DNA from: Henckelia pumila
Taxonomy: Eukaryota; Streptophyta; Magnoliopsida; Lamiales; Gesneriaceae
DNA: 64,000 nucleotides
NCBI RefSeq assembly: GCF_033568475.1
Contig: NW_027331831.1
Location: forward strand, 3,782,001 to 3,846,000
Direction: 5' to 3'
Positions 1 to 9,435 of the stretch are shown in pieces (position 1 is the stretch's first letter; every line of letters begins with the position of its first letter). The translations under genes and the position numbers were made by a program. The notes beneath the pieces are model-generated. The model searched no databases, was not told the DNA's origin, and was given only the letters and a program-made list of their open reading frames with translations.

Positions 1-234
1 ACATAAGCATTTTTGAATAAAGGACAGAAAGTGCCAAAAATCGGAACATGCAGGACTAAAACTGAAATATGAAAACATAGAAGATCAAAATCACAAAGTG
101 ACAAACATCCAAGACTAAATTTGCAATTTTACCTAAATTTTTTAGTCAAATTCAAGTTCGAAGTACGTATTTTGTTCAACCACTAGTATATATAGATTAG
201 GAATCACAACCTAATATGAACTTAATTAAACAAA

Positions 235-834
235 ATGGTTCTTGATAGTACTGTTGTTGTAGGAGTTGTCCAATGTTGGGCAGCAATCTTGATGGGGTTA
301 ATATCAGGAAGCATACCGTGGTACACAGTGACGATTCTCCGCAACAAAATAAGGCTATTAAGATATGTGGACGACACTTTTGCAATCTTTCACACCCACG
401 CAGTGGCCGGAGCTTTAGGCGGCGTTCTCATCGGTTTTCTGGCCATGCCTAAACTCAGCCGACTCTTCTACATGGTTCCCGATTGGTAGAAGTACATCGG
501 CTTAGCATACGCCCTCGAGATGGGTCGAGCTCGGGCTGGGATCAAGCAAATGGGGGTTCAGCTTGCCGAAATCCTTTTCATAGTGTGTTTTAATGTTGTT
601 GTCACGAGCCTTGTTTGCTTGTTCATCAAGCTGTTGGTTCCACTCAGGCTTAGTGAGAAAGAATTGCAAATAGGCTATAATATCGTGCATGGCGAGGAAG
701 CATATGCAATATTGTGGAGTGATGGAGATGGATTTGAGAATCCAAAGCTCAATTCTGTGTATGATGTTGATGATCAGTACCCGTCAATCATGTCGAGAAG
801 TGTTGTAATTAGTCATGAGTTGCAAAGTGTTTGA
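235..834 (+). pseudogene. AMT2-type ammonium transporter, 3' portion with in-frame stop
   Basis: The reading frame encodes the C-terminal part of a plant AMT2/AMT3-clade ammonium transporter, a plasma-membrane NH4+ channel-like carrier. Visible family features are the QCWAAILMG helix, the FHTHAVAGALGG motif with the pore histidine, a late helix (NVVVTSLVCLFIKLLVPLRL) and the cytosolic tail motif VHGEEAYA. One TAG at 487-489, after residues PDW, interrupts an otherwise continuous frame that resumes at KYIGLAYAL and runs to the TGA at 832-834. A splice-acceptor-like TTGTTGTAG lies just before GAGTTGTCC near 259, so the upstream half may sit in exons beyond the window edge, or be missing. The stop removes about one third of what is visible, so a pseudogene is likely. 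A CAG-to-TAG change would explain it. Confidence 0.75.
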
Positions 835-910
835 TGCATATCTTATGAGAATTTGATCGAGTTTCTCGTACCTTGTGAGACATATTTCCAACCTAGCTCG
901 ATTTGAAAAA

Positions 911-1500
911 TGTTACAATCTACACGCAGAATCGAAACACAAAACCAGATTCACCGAAGCAACAATGAACAATAATCCACCGATAAAGAAAACAGAATGC
1001 ACAGACAATAAGACTCAAGGATTTAATTGGTTCGGATTACCAAATCCTACATCCAAGGTTCTGGGATTTCACCCATATGAATCCACTAATAATCAATCAC
1101 AGTCATGTTCAATACAGTCATGTTCAATACAATCCTCAATAGATGATAAACACAAGTTACCAGAAAACTTATGCTAAACATAAACAAGAACAAACAGGCA
1201 GAAGATCTTCGAAATTCCAGCTCACTACAGATGCCCTTCGATCTTGAATCTTCAATCCAGAAGAATGCCTCTTTTGTGTTCTTTGAGAATATGAACGTAA
1301 GCCAAAGAGAAGTGCAAGATCTCGATTACACAGAGTGCTGCAGATATTCTTTCTTATCACAGATCCTGGCTAACTATAATCAAGCTAATTAACCGTCTTA
1401 ACTAACTAAGCAATCCTAGCCCTTGGATCATGATTGACTCCGTTTGACCAATCTCAACCACTGATAGCAACTTAATGCTTAGTCAATGTTAGTCTTCACA
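911..1500 (-). repeat. 3' LTR of the Copia element
   Basis: It is 590 bp and nearly identical to 8029-8601. It carries an extra tandem copy of a 15-bp unit (CAGTCATGTTCAATA) near 1098-1127 that the other LTR lacks, plus scattered substitutions. In element sense it begins TGTGAAGACT at 1500, directly after the polypurine tract. Confidence 0.92.
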
Positions 1501-1571
1501 AATCTCCACCTTTGACTGATTAGGTTGTTATCAAGTGAATTCAATGAGATCCCAGTGACTGAGGGCCAGCT

Positions 1572-4500
1572 TTACTCTACAAGTTTGAGCATCTCCAATG
1601 CATGTTGGAGTTTGCTCATAGGTACTGATTTTGTCAATATATCAGCAGGGTTGACTTTTGTGTCTATCTTCTGAATTTTAACCAAGCCCCTAGATATGAT
1701 GTCTCTCACAAAATGCAATCTAACATCTATGTGTTTTGTCCTTTCATGAAAAACCGAATTTTTGGACAAGTGTATTGCACTTTGTGAGTCACAAAAGATA
1801 GTGACATTCTTCTGTGCTATTCCCATTTCAGTAACAAAACCAGTGATCCAAATGCCCTCTTTCACAGCTTCAGTTAAGCTAATGTACTCTGCTTCAGTGG
1901 TGGATAATGCAACCACACTTTGCAAGTTCGATTTCCAGCTCACCACATTTCCTCCAATAGTAAACACATACCCTGAAATTGATCTCCTTTTGTCTAGATC
2001 AGCGCGTAGTCTGAGTCATAATAACCAGTGACTTCACATGTGTTTGAGGTGGACTTTGAGTACTTTAGCTTCAACTTCTTAGTTCCTTTCAAATATCTCA
2101 GTAGCCATTGTACTGCCCTCCAGTGCTCTCTACTTGGTTTACTCATGAATCTGCTTACAAGTCCCAAACCATAGGTAATGTCTGGTCGAGTTGAAACCAT
2201 CATGTACATGATGCTTCCTACTGCATTTGAGTATGGAACGTTCTTCATATGAATAGCCTCTAAATCCTCTTGATCTCCATGCATGGCCTTCAATTTAAAA
2301 TGAGCACCAATGGGTGTGCTAACTGATTTGGCTTCTGCCATTTTCAGAACTTTGTTAATGTACTTTTCTTGTGACAAAGTCAAATTTCTCTGCTTTCTAT
2401 CCCTACTTATCTCAACTCCTAGGATCTGTTTAGCTGCTCCAAGATCTTTCATCTCAAATTCACTATTAAGATGATACTTCAGCTCCTGAATTTTCTTAAG
2501 ATCTTTACATGCTATAAGCATGTCATCGACATAGATCAATAGATAGATGTAGGACTGATCAAGAAGCTTCCTGTAGTACACACAACTATTATACTTTGAT
2601 CTAACATACCCTTGTTGTATCATGAAGTCATCAAAACGCTTATACCACTGCCTAGGTGACTATTTCAAGCCATAAAGAGATTTTTTCAGCAGGCACACTT
2701 TTCCAGCATGTGAATTTGTATCAAAGCCCTTTGGTTGAGTCATCAAGATCTCTTCTTCTAGATTTCCATGTAAGAAAGCTGTTTTGACATCCAATTGTTC
2801 AAGTTCTAAGTCTTGTATCGCTGTGATTGCCAATAGGATTCTGATAGAAGAGTGTTTCACTACTGGAGAGAAAACTTCATGATAGTCAATTCCTTGTACC
2901 TGTGAGAATCCCTTAGCTACCAATCTTGCCTTGTATCTCGGTCCTTCAACTCTTGGAATTCCAGATTTCTTCTTAAAGATCCATTTACAGCTTATCACTC
3001 TTTCATCCTTTTGCTTATTCACCAACACCCAAGTGTTGTTCTTGATTAATGACTGGAATTCAACTTTCCTTGCTTTCAACCACTTAGCACTGTCCTTGCT
3101 TCTCATAGCCTCTTCATAATTTGATGGTTCTTCTAGGTCCATCAAGTTTGCCACATTGAGAGCAAAAACAGTAAATTCAGATGATGCAAATCTTGATGGC
3201 AATCTGATCTCTCTTCTAACCCTATCTCTTGCAATAATATAATCTTCAAGATGTTGTTCCTTTCTTAGATCATCACTTTGATAATCTCGGTTTGCATCCA
3301 ATATGTCAGTAGCTTGTTGTGATATATGAGTTCCAAAATGTTTAATATCATAGAAATCTTCAGGAAAATTTTGATCAGCTCCACCTTCTTCCTTATTCTC
3401 CTTGCTGCAATTTTGAGGTTGTTCCCTGTAATTTAAATTCTGCTCAGCTTGTTTAGAGCTGGCTGATTCTAGCACATATGTATTAGTTTTATAAAATTCA
3501 GATTCATTAAAGACCACATCTCTACTTATAACACATTTAAGATCATCTAAAAGCCGGACCTTGTAGCCTTTTATACCATTTGGATAGCCAAGAAAAATTC
3601 CTTTCTTTGCTCTAGGATTTAACTTACCTTGGTTAGCATGAATGCATACCACACAGCCGAAGGTTCTTAGATGTTTATAATTTGGTTTTGAACATGACCA
3701 TTTCATTTATGGAACCATAAACTCAATTGCAGAGGAAGGTGATAGATTAATAAGGTAACAGGCAGTAGAGGCTGCCTCTGCCCAGAACTTAGGTGGCAAT
3801 CCACTCTCACTAAGCATGCATCTCACTTTATTCATGATAGTCCTATTCATGCGTTCTGCAACTCCATTTTGTTGTGGTGTATAAGTGCAAGTCTTATGTC
3901 TTGTGATGCCATACTTAGCACAATATTCATCAAAATCATGGTTGCAAAACTCCAATCCATTATCTGTTCTTAGTGTCTTAATTTTATTTCCAGATTGGTT
4001 CTCAACTAAGGTTTTCCATTCTACAAACTTACTAAAAGCTTGATCTTTAGTTATTAGGAAATAGATCCAAACCTTCCTAGAATAATCATCAATTAAAGAA
4101 AGAAAATATTGACACTTAGATAATGATTGAGGTACCTTAGGAGATCCCCAAAGATCAGCATGAATATAATCCAGTGGTGATTTTGTCTTATGAGTTGTTG
4201 TGTTAAATCTTAGCCTATGTGATTTGCCAAGAACACAGTTTTCACGGAAATCCAGATCACTGATTTGTTTTGAATCCAGTAGACTTTGCTTGCACAGCTC
4301 TTGTAGACCCTTTAGGCTCATATGACCGAGCCTTTGATGCCATAAGAGAGTATCATTCTTTTCTGATATAGATACATTGATTTCAGAAGATAAGGTAGTT
4401 CCTTGAAGTATATATAGGCCTTGTTTTAGAGTTGCCTTCATAACAACCAGTGAGCCCTTTATTACTTTGAGAGTGCCTCCTTGAGCTTTGTAGTTTAGCC

Positions 4501-4893
4501 TTTTTTGGTCCAACGTACCTAAGGATATCAGGTTCCTCTTTAGGTCAGGGATGTATCTTACATCAGATAACACATTCACTGATCCATCCCACATTTTTAG
4601 CTTGATTGAACCAACACCCTGAATCTTACATGATTCATTGTTTCCAAGTAACACATAACCATTTTGTGTCTCCTGAAATTCTGAGAACCAGTCTCTTCTT
4701 GGAGACATATGATAGGTACATCCTGAGTCTAGAATCCATTCTTCCTTGGGATCACTAGTTGAGATGGTTAGGACCTCAGCGTCCTCATATCCCTCCAGCA
4801 TATTTGCTGCATCAGTGGCAGTGGATATGTCCTGTCCTTGATTAGCTTTCCTTAAGGGACAGAATCTTCTGATGTGTCCCTCTTTCTTGCAGG
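1572..4893 (-). pseudogene. Copia pol: protease, integrase, RT and RNase H, broken
   Basis: In element order the frame shows the aspartic protease (ILDSGCTYHMS), the GAG-pre-integrase motif (LWHQRLGHMS), the integrase D-D-E residues (HADLWG, TDNGLEF, NGVAERMNR), reverse transcriptase ([26 protein letters not shown]) and RNase H (SWKSNLQSVVALSTTEAEY). Lesions are visible directly. TAA at 3707-3709 ends the first block just after the integrase core. TAG at 2660-2662 interrupts RT after the SLYGLK motif. A one-base deletion near 2005 shifts the frame at DSDYA before RNase H. The frame ends at 1572-1574. The upstream end is cut by the nested solo LTR within the gag zinc knuckle. Confidence 0.9.
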
Positions 4894-4944
4894 ACCAATG
4901 TAACGCCCGATATTATTTAATTTTAATCCGAGAATATTTAATTT

Positions 4945-5482
4945 GAGAATATTTAGAGTTTTGATTTAAATTTTAATATTCTTAAATTATTTAGGATTGA
5001 AATGGAATGAAATGGAAAATTGAGGACCAAATTGCATTTATTGAAGACATGAGGGGCCAAAGTGCAAATAGTGGGAAATTTGTTGGACACATGTTATTAT
5101 TCTAAGTATTCACGTGTGATTCAACTCATTCCATCAGAATTCTTCAGAAAAGGAACCGAGAGCAAGAACAAAGGAACTTCAATATCTTCTTCATCTTCAA
5201 ATCGCAATATCTTGGGAATATTTAGAGTTTTGATTTAAATTCTAATATTCTTAAATTATTTAGGATTGAAATGGAATGAAATGGAAAATTGAGGACCAAA
5301 TTGCATTTATTGAAGACATAAGGGGCCAAAGTGCAAATAGTGGGAAATTTGTTGGACACTTGTTATTATTCTAAGTATTCACGTGTGATTCAACTCATTC
5401 CATCAGAATTCTTCAGAAAAGGAACCGAGAGCAAGAACAAAGGAACTTCAATATCTTCTTCATCTTCAAATCGCAATATCTT
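4945..5482 (+). repeat. 269-bp tandem duplication inside the solo LTR
   Basis: Two near-identical copies (about 4945-5213 and 5214-5482) share the GAATATTTAGAGTTTTG start and the CTTCAAATCGCAATATCTT end. They differ by a few substitutions, such as GACATGAGG versus GACATAAGG. The second copy continues into unique LTR sequence. Confidence 0.9.
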
Positions 5483-6964
5483 GAGTTCCGGTTATCCGAT
5501 TTTGATTCCGAAAAATGTTTTGGAATCCTTGCGACGAGGCCTTTGAATTGATATAAGTTTTCTATTGATTCATCATGGTTTAAGAATTCGAAAATGGCAG
5601 ATATCATATTTGGTTATGAATTGATGTTGTTGAGTTTCTATACTTTGTTATATTGAAGTCGGGTTGAAGAATGGATGTCGTATCAGTTTCTTGTGAATTT
5701 CCAGCCAATAATCGAGTTATATACTTGCTGATATGCTGGGTTTTGATTGATATACAACTGATATATGGTGTATTTGATTGTTAGTGTTGATAGCTTTGAG
5801 TTTCGGTTGCCGAGTTTATACCGTTACGCCGTCGAATTTATGATTTGAAGTTGTTTTGCTATTGTATATTGGACTGAGATGTTGCTGAGTTTTAGCTGAT
5901 ATTTAATTGGTTTATACGCTGTGATTTCAGTTCATAAACAGGGGACATCAACTCGAGAAGCTTGATTTTGAAATCGTTAGAAGAAAGAACAAGGTTTGGA
6001 GTCTAGTTTCTCAATAGAATTGGATTGATCTTGAGGGTAGATTTTGATAGAGGTTTGGCTATGTTACTTGTACAGATTGGACATCTAGAAGACACCTTGA
6101 AACCTCACAATCGAAAGGTAAAAGTGGACTACTTTTTGAATGGGATTAAAACTCGAGATGGTTTGTATCGAGTTCCTTAAATCACATACTTAATTGATTC
6201 TTTGCTCTTATGTGAATTATTGAATGTGTCTATGATATTGTTGAATGAATATATGATGTTTTATATTGCATTCATCTTGTGAGACCTATCCTTTGATTTT
6301 TGAAATTAACGGAGTCGTTCGATTAGACGATTTGAGGAACTATATATGTATGGCCTGGGTGGTTGTATTAGCCTAGCGTCTGAATTACATGTATGGTGGC
6401 TTCAAAGTCTAGGGAAGCAAGATAAATAGCCCCACCTCGATCGGGAGTGTCGGTGGTTTAGTTATGATATCTTCTTCTCGGGATCCCATCCGATGAAATA
6501 AGAGAGTTCTTGAGAAAAGCCTGTTTTAAAGCATGCATTGTCTTCTATTTTATATCTTGAGATTGATTGATATAATTTGAAATGCATGTTAGTTGCTTTT
6601 ACTGGGAAATATGTTTCTTACCGGAGTTATCCGGCTGTTTTCGTGTTTGTATGTTTGCATGGTAACAGGTGGTTCAGGAACAGGGCAAAGACGGGCTTGA
6701 CGAGTCGAAACTTGAGAGATTAAAGTGATGATCCGGTGTAGTTGTTAGTTGCTGTCAAACTTTGTTGGTACAAGAACATTGATCTTGTAGTTGTTAGACT
6801 TGAACTTTTAGTCTAGAGATTCTACTACTTTGAGATGTATAACACATGATCTTGTTGGGTTTGAGTTTTTGATGTTATCACCTTCTCTTGTACATTTGGT
6901 TTTGTTGGAAGAGGTTATATAGTATAAATCTTCATTGTACAGCAGAAAATCAGAGTTTTTAGCA

Positions 6965-7085
6965 GTTGGGCAGAGTGCAGCTCGCTCGAGCGGAACCCGA
7001 GGCTCGCTCAAGCGAGCCAAGTGGGGTCTTGGACTCGAGCAGCTCTCGCTCGAGCGAGGGGTGAGGCTTGCTCGAGCGAGCCACA
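6965..7085. repeat. cluster of CTCGCTCGAGCGAG-type palindromes near the LTR end
   Basis: At least four variants of the palindrome GCTCGCTCGAGCGAGC occur within about 110 bp, some with CTCAAG or CTTG changes. The block is much more GC- and CpG-rich than its surroundings and could form small hairpins. It lies in the 3' end of the solo LTR. Confidence 0.8.
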
Positions 7086-7190
7086 TTGATTAAAAAAAAA
7101 ATTCTTTTGGTTTTGGCTTTGATGCTTGGCCTTAATTCATGAACCTTAGATTATTATTTGATTCGAGAGATTAAGAACCGGGTCGTCACA

Positions 7191-7908
7191 ACCAACATGT
7201 TCTCTTTGGTCTTGACTTAGATCTAGACTTGGATCTCCATCTGTTATTTGGATTTTTTCTCTCAACAGATCTCCCTCTCACATTTAGGCCTTCACCAAGA
7301 GGCTTTTGAAGTTTACCATTTGCTTTCAAATCTAATTCCTTAGAATATGCTGCTCCTGTCACTTCTTCAAGTGTGAGTGTTTCCCTGCCATATTTCAATG
7401 TGTCCCTTAATTGGTCATAGGCCTTTGGTAGAGAGTTTAGTAAGAATATTGCTTGATCTTCTTCATCAATGTTCACATCCATATTCTCAAGATCTGACAG
7501 CAGCTTAGTAAAATCATCAATATTCTCATCGATTGACTTATTTTCATCCATTTTATAGTTGTAGAACTTCTGTTTTAGATAGATCCGATTAGGCAAAGCT
7601 TTTGTCATATACAACTGTTCTAGCTTAAGCCACATATCAGCTGCAGATTTTTCTCTAACAACCTTTCTTAAAATCTGATCGCTTAAGCTAAGAACAATAG
7701 TGTTTCTTGCTTTCTTCAATACTTCAGGCTTGTTCTCAATAGTGCTCGGTAGTTTAGATTCCCCTTGCAATGCCTCATCTAACCCAAGATTTCCAAGATG
7801 AGCAATCATCTTTTCTCACCACAAATTGAAATCATTCTTTCCATCAAACTTCTCTACCTCAAATCTCGAAGAAGTCATTGCAAAAGAATGCCCCTGGCCA
7901 GAAGACAT
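7191..7908 (-). pseudogene. Copia gag, interrupted
   Basis: This encodes a Copia-type Gag (UBN2/DUF4219-like). It starts at ATG 7908, contains FEVEKFDGKNDFNLW near the N terminus and helix-rich Gag sequence such as YLKQKFYNYKM and IFLLNSLPKAYDQLRDTL, and ends in a basic region. TGA at 7816-7818, directly after FNLW, is an in-frame nonsense change. The end of the frame runs into the solo LTR exactly between the first cysteine and the rest of the CCHC zinc knuckle. The remaining knuckle residues are found on the far side of the insertion at 4893 and below. Confidence 0.88.
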
Positions 7909-8013
7909 CCTTCTCAAGAAATCCTTAAAGATAGTCGAGACAGAAATCTCCAATGAATAAACGGAATTAGATACTGCAAGATTAACCCCTGGAGCCCAAG
8001 ATTTAAATCTCAG

Positions 8014-8026
8014 GCTCTGATACCAC
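8014..8026 (-). other. primer-binding site, initiator tRNA-Met type
   Basis: The minus strand reads TGGTATCAGAGCC three bases after the 5' LTR end. This is the standard Copia PBS complementary to the 3' end of plant initiator tRNA-Met. Confidence 0.93.
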
Positions 8027-8028
8027 TT

Positions 8029-8601
8029 GTTACAATCTACACGCATAATTCAAACACAAAACCAGATTCACCGAAGCAACAATGAACAATAATCCACCGA
8101 TAAAGAAAACAGAATGCACAGACAATAAGACTCAAGGATTTACTTGGTTTGGATTACCAAATCCTACATCCAAGGTTCTAGGATTTCACCCATATGAATC
8201 CACTAATAATCAATCACAGTCATGTTCAATACAATCCTCAATAGATGATAAACACAAGTTACCAGAAAACTTATGCTAAACATAAACAAGAACAAACAGG
8301 CAGAAGATCTTCGAAGTTCCAGCTCACTACAGATGCCCTTCGATCTTGAATCTTCAATCCAGAAGAATGCCTCTTTTGTGTTCTTTGAGAATATGAACGT
8401 AAGCCAAAGAGAAGTGTAAGATCTCGATTACACAGAGTGCTGCAGATATTCTTTCTTATCACCGATCCCGGCTAACTATAATCAAGCTAATTAACTGTCT
8501 TAACTAACTAAACAATCTTAGCCCTTGGATCATGATTACTCCGTTTGACCAATCTCAACCACTGAGAGCAACTTAATGCTTAGTCAATGTTAGTCTTCAC
8601 A
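8029..8601 (-). repeat. 5' LTR of the Copia element
   Basis: It is 573 bp, has TG...CA ends, and pairs with 911-1500. By eye it differs by roughly a dozen substitutions and the 15-bp duplication, so the insertion is not recent. Confidence 0.92.
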
Positions 8602-9044
8602 AAAAAGTGTCGCAAAAGACCTGCTCTTACAAAAATTAGTTGGATTTCGTGCTTATGTCATGTTATTTGATATAGAGTAGGTTTTCAGTGCGGCACTGAT
8701 GTGAATTGATTGATACATATTTTTAGTTAAAAATAATATTTTTTTCACTTAAAAAATAATATTTTTTTTATGATTTAGGCCAAATAGAATATTTGTTTTA
8801 CAAAACCGATCCGTGAGACGATTTTATATTTTATATGAGTTTTTATGTGTAATGTATACAATATATGAATAATAGGATGGGACAAACTAAGACCGAAGAA
8901 TGAGATCGATGATAATGAAATTGAACTTCTTAAAGAACATTCAAGTGTTGGATTTGACGTGATTTCAAATGATTCAAACTAGGTACGCGCGTTGACCTTG
9001 ACTTTAATTGGACCCAAGCCTTGATTGTTTCGTGGGATTAATAA

Positions 9045-9188
9045 ATAACTATCCTATCTCACATATTTTTCAAAACCCAAAATATACACATGATATGTCT
9101 TCACTATGACATCAAAGTTATGCATAACTATCCTATCTCACATATTTTTCAAAACCCAAAATATACACATGATATGTCTTCACTATGA
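9045..9188 (+). repeat. 65-bp direct repeat, 79-bp period
   Basis: Positions 9045-9109 and 9124-9188 are identical by eye (ATAACTATCCTATC...TTCACTATGA) and are separated by 14 bp. This is a recent local duplication with no coding content. Confidence 0.92.
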
Positions 9189-9309
9189 GCGAACCTACGT
9201 ACAGTGGTGACTAGTAACTTGAAAATTCATTTTAAAATTATTCAAATTTCTGAAATGATTTCATCCACGTGTGAGTCTATGCATACCCATCTGCCATATT
9301 TAACGGCTT

Positions 9310-9362
9310 AATTTCATCTGCAGATCAAATGAGATCATCTGATTTGACCTGCAGATGAAATT
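9310..9362. repeat. 53-bp inverted repeat (hairpin), 11-nt loop
   Basis: The arms at 9310-9330 and 9342-9362 are 21 nt each, start AATTTCATCTGCAG and end CTGCAGATGAAATT, and pair with one mismatch around the loop GAGATCATCTG. No TSD or TIR family is evident. Confidence 0.85.
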
Positions 9363-9385
9363 GGGCCATCTGATCCTCATCCGGG

Positions 9386-9435
9386 CACTGCCCGGATGGG
9401 GTAGCATAGACACTGCCCGGATGGGGTAGCATAGA
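9386..9435 (+). repeat. two tandem copies of a 25-bp unit
   Basis: The CACTGCCCGGATGGGG...AGCATAGA unit is present twice without spacing (9386-9410 and 9411-9435). It is GC-richer than its surroundings and lies 24 bp past the hairpin. Confidence 0.9.

Larger units (their letters stand above)
4899..7190 (+). mobile_element. solo LTR (probable gypsy, Tekay/Del-like) nested in Copia gag
   Basis: The 2292-bp segment begins TGTAACGCCCGATATT and ends GGGTCGTCACA, so it has TG...CA ends with short imperfect inverted termini. A perfect 5-bp target duplication ACCAA flanks it at 4894-4898 and 7191-7195. There are no terminal direct repeats and no credible coding frame, which fits a solo LTR left by LTR-LTR recombination. 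Ends of this style (TGTAACG...) are common in long Tekay/Del-type gypsy LTRs, so the lineage is an inference. A non-autonomous element is the alternative. Confidence 0.78.
911..8601 (-). mobile_element. Ty1/copia LTR retrotransposon, decayed, with nested insertion
   Basis: This is a complete but inactive Copia element on the minus strand. It has two LTRs (8029-8601 at its 5' end, 911-1500 at its 3' end) beginning TGTGAAGAC and ending TGTAACA in element sense. A primer-binding site follows the 5' LTR, a purine tract (GGTGGAGATT) precedes the 3' LTR, and AAAAA lies on both flanks (906-910 and 8602-8606) as a probable 5-bp target duplication. Gene order gag-PR-IN-RT-RH is the Copia order. Coding capacity is destroyed by stops in gag, IN and RT, by a frameshift before RNase H, and by a 2.3 kb solo LTR at 4899-7190. 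Confidence 0.93.

Noticed and set aside
875-1392. Plus-strand ORFs in the Copia 3' LTR (with twins at 8082-8279)
   Set aside because: They lie within LTR sequence and recur in the other LTR; no protein family resemblance.
5331-5546. ORF in the tandem duplication of the solo LTR
   Set aside because: Low-complexity Ser/Asn frame inside non-coding LTR sequence.
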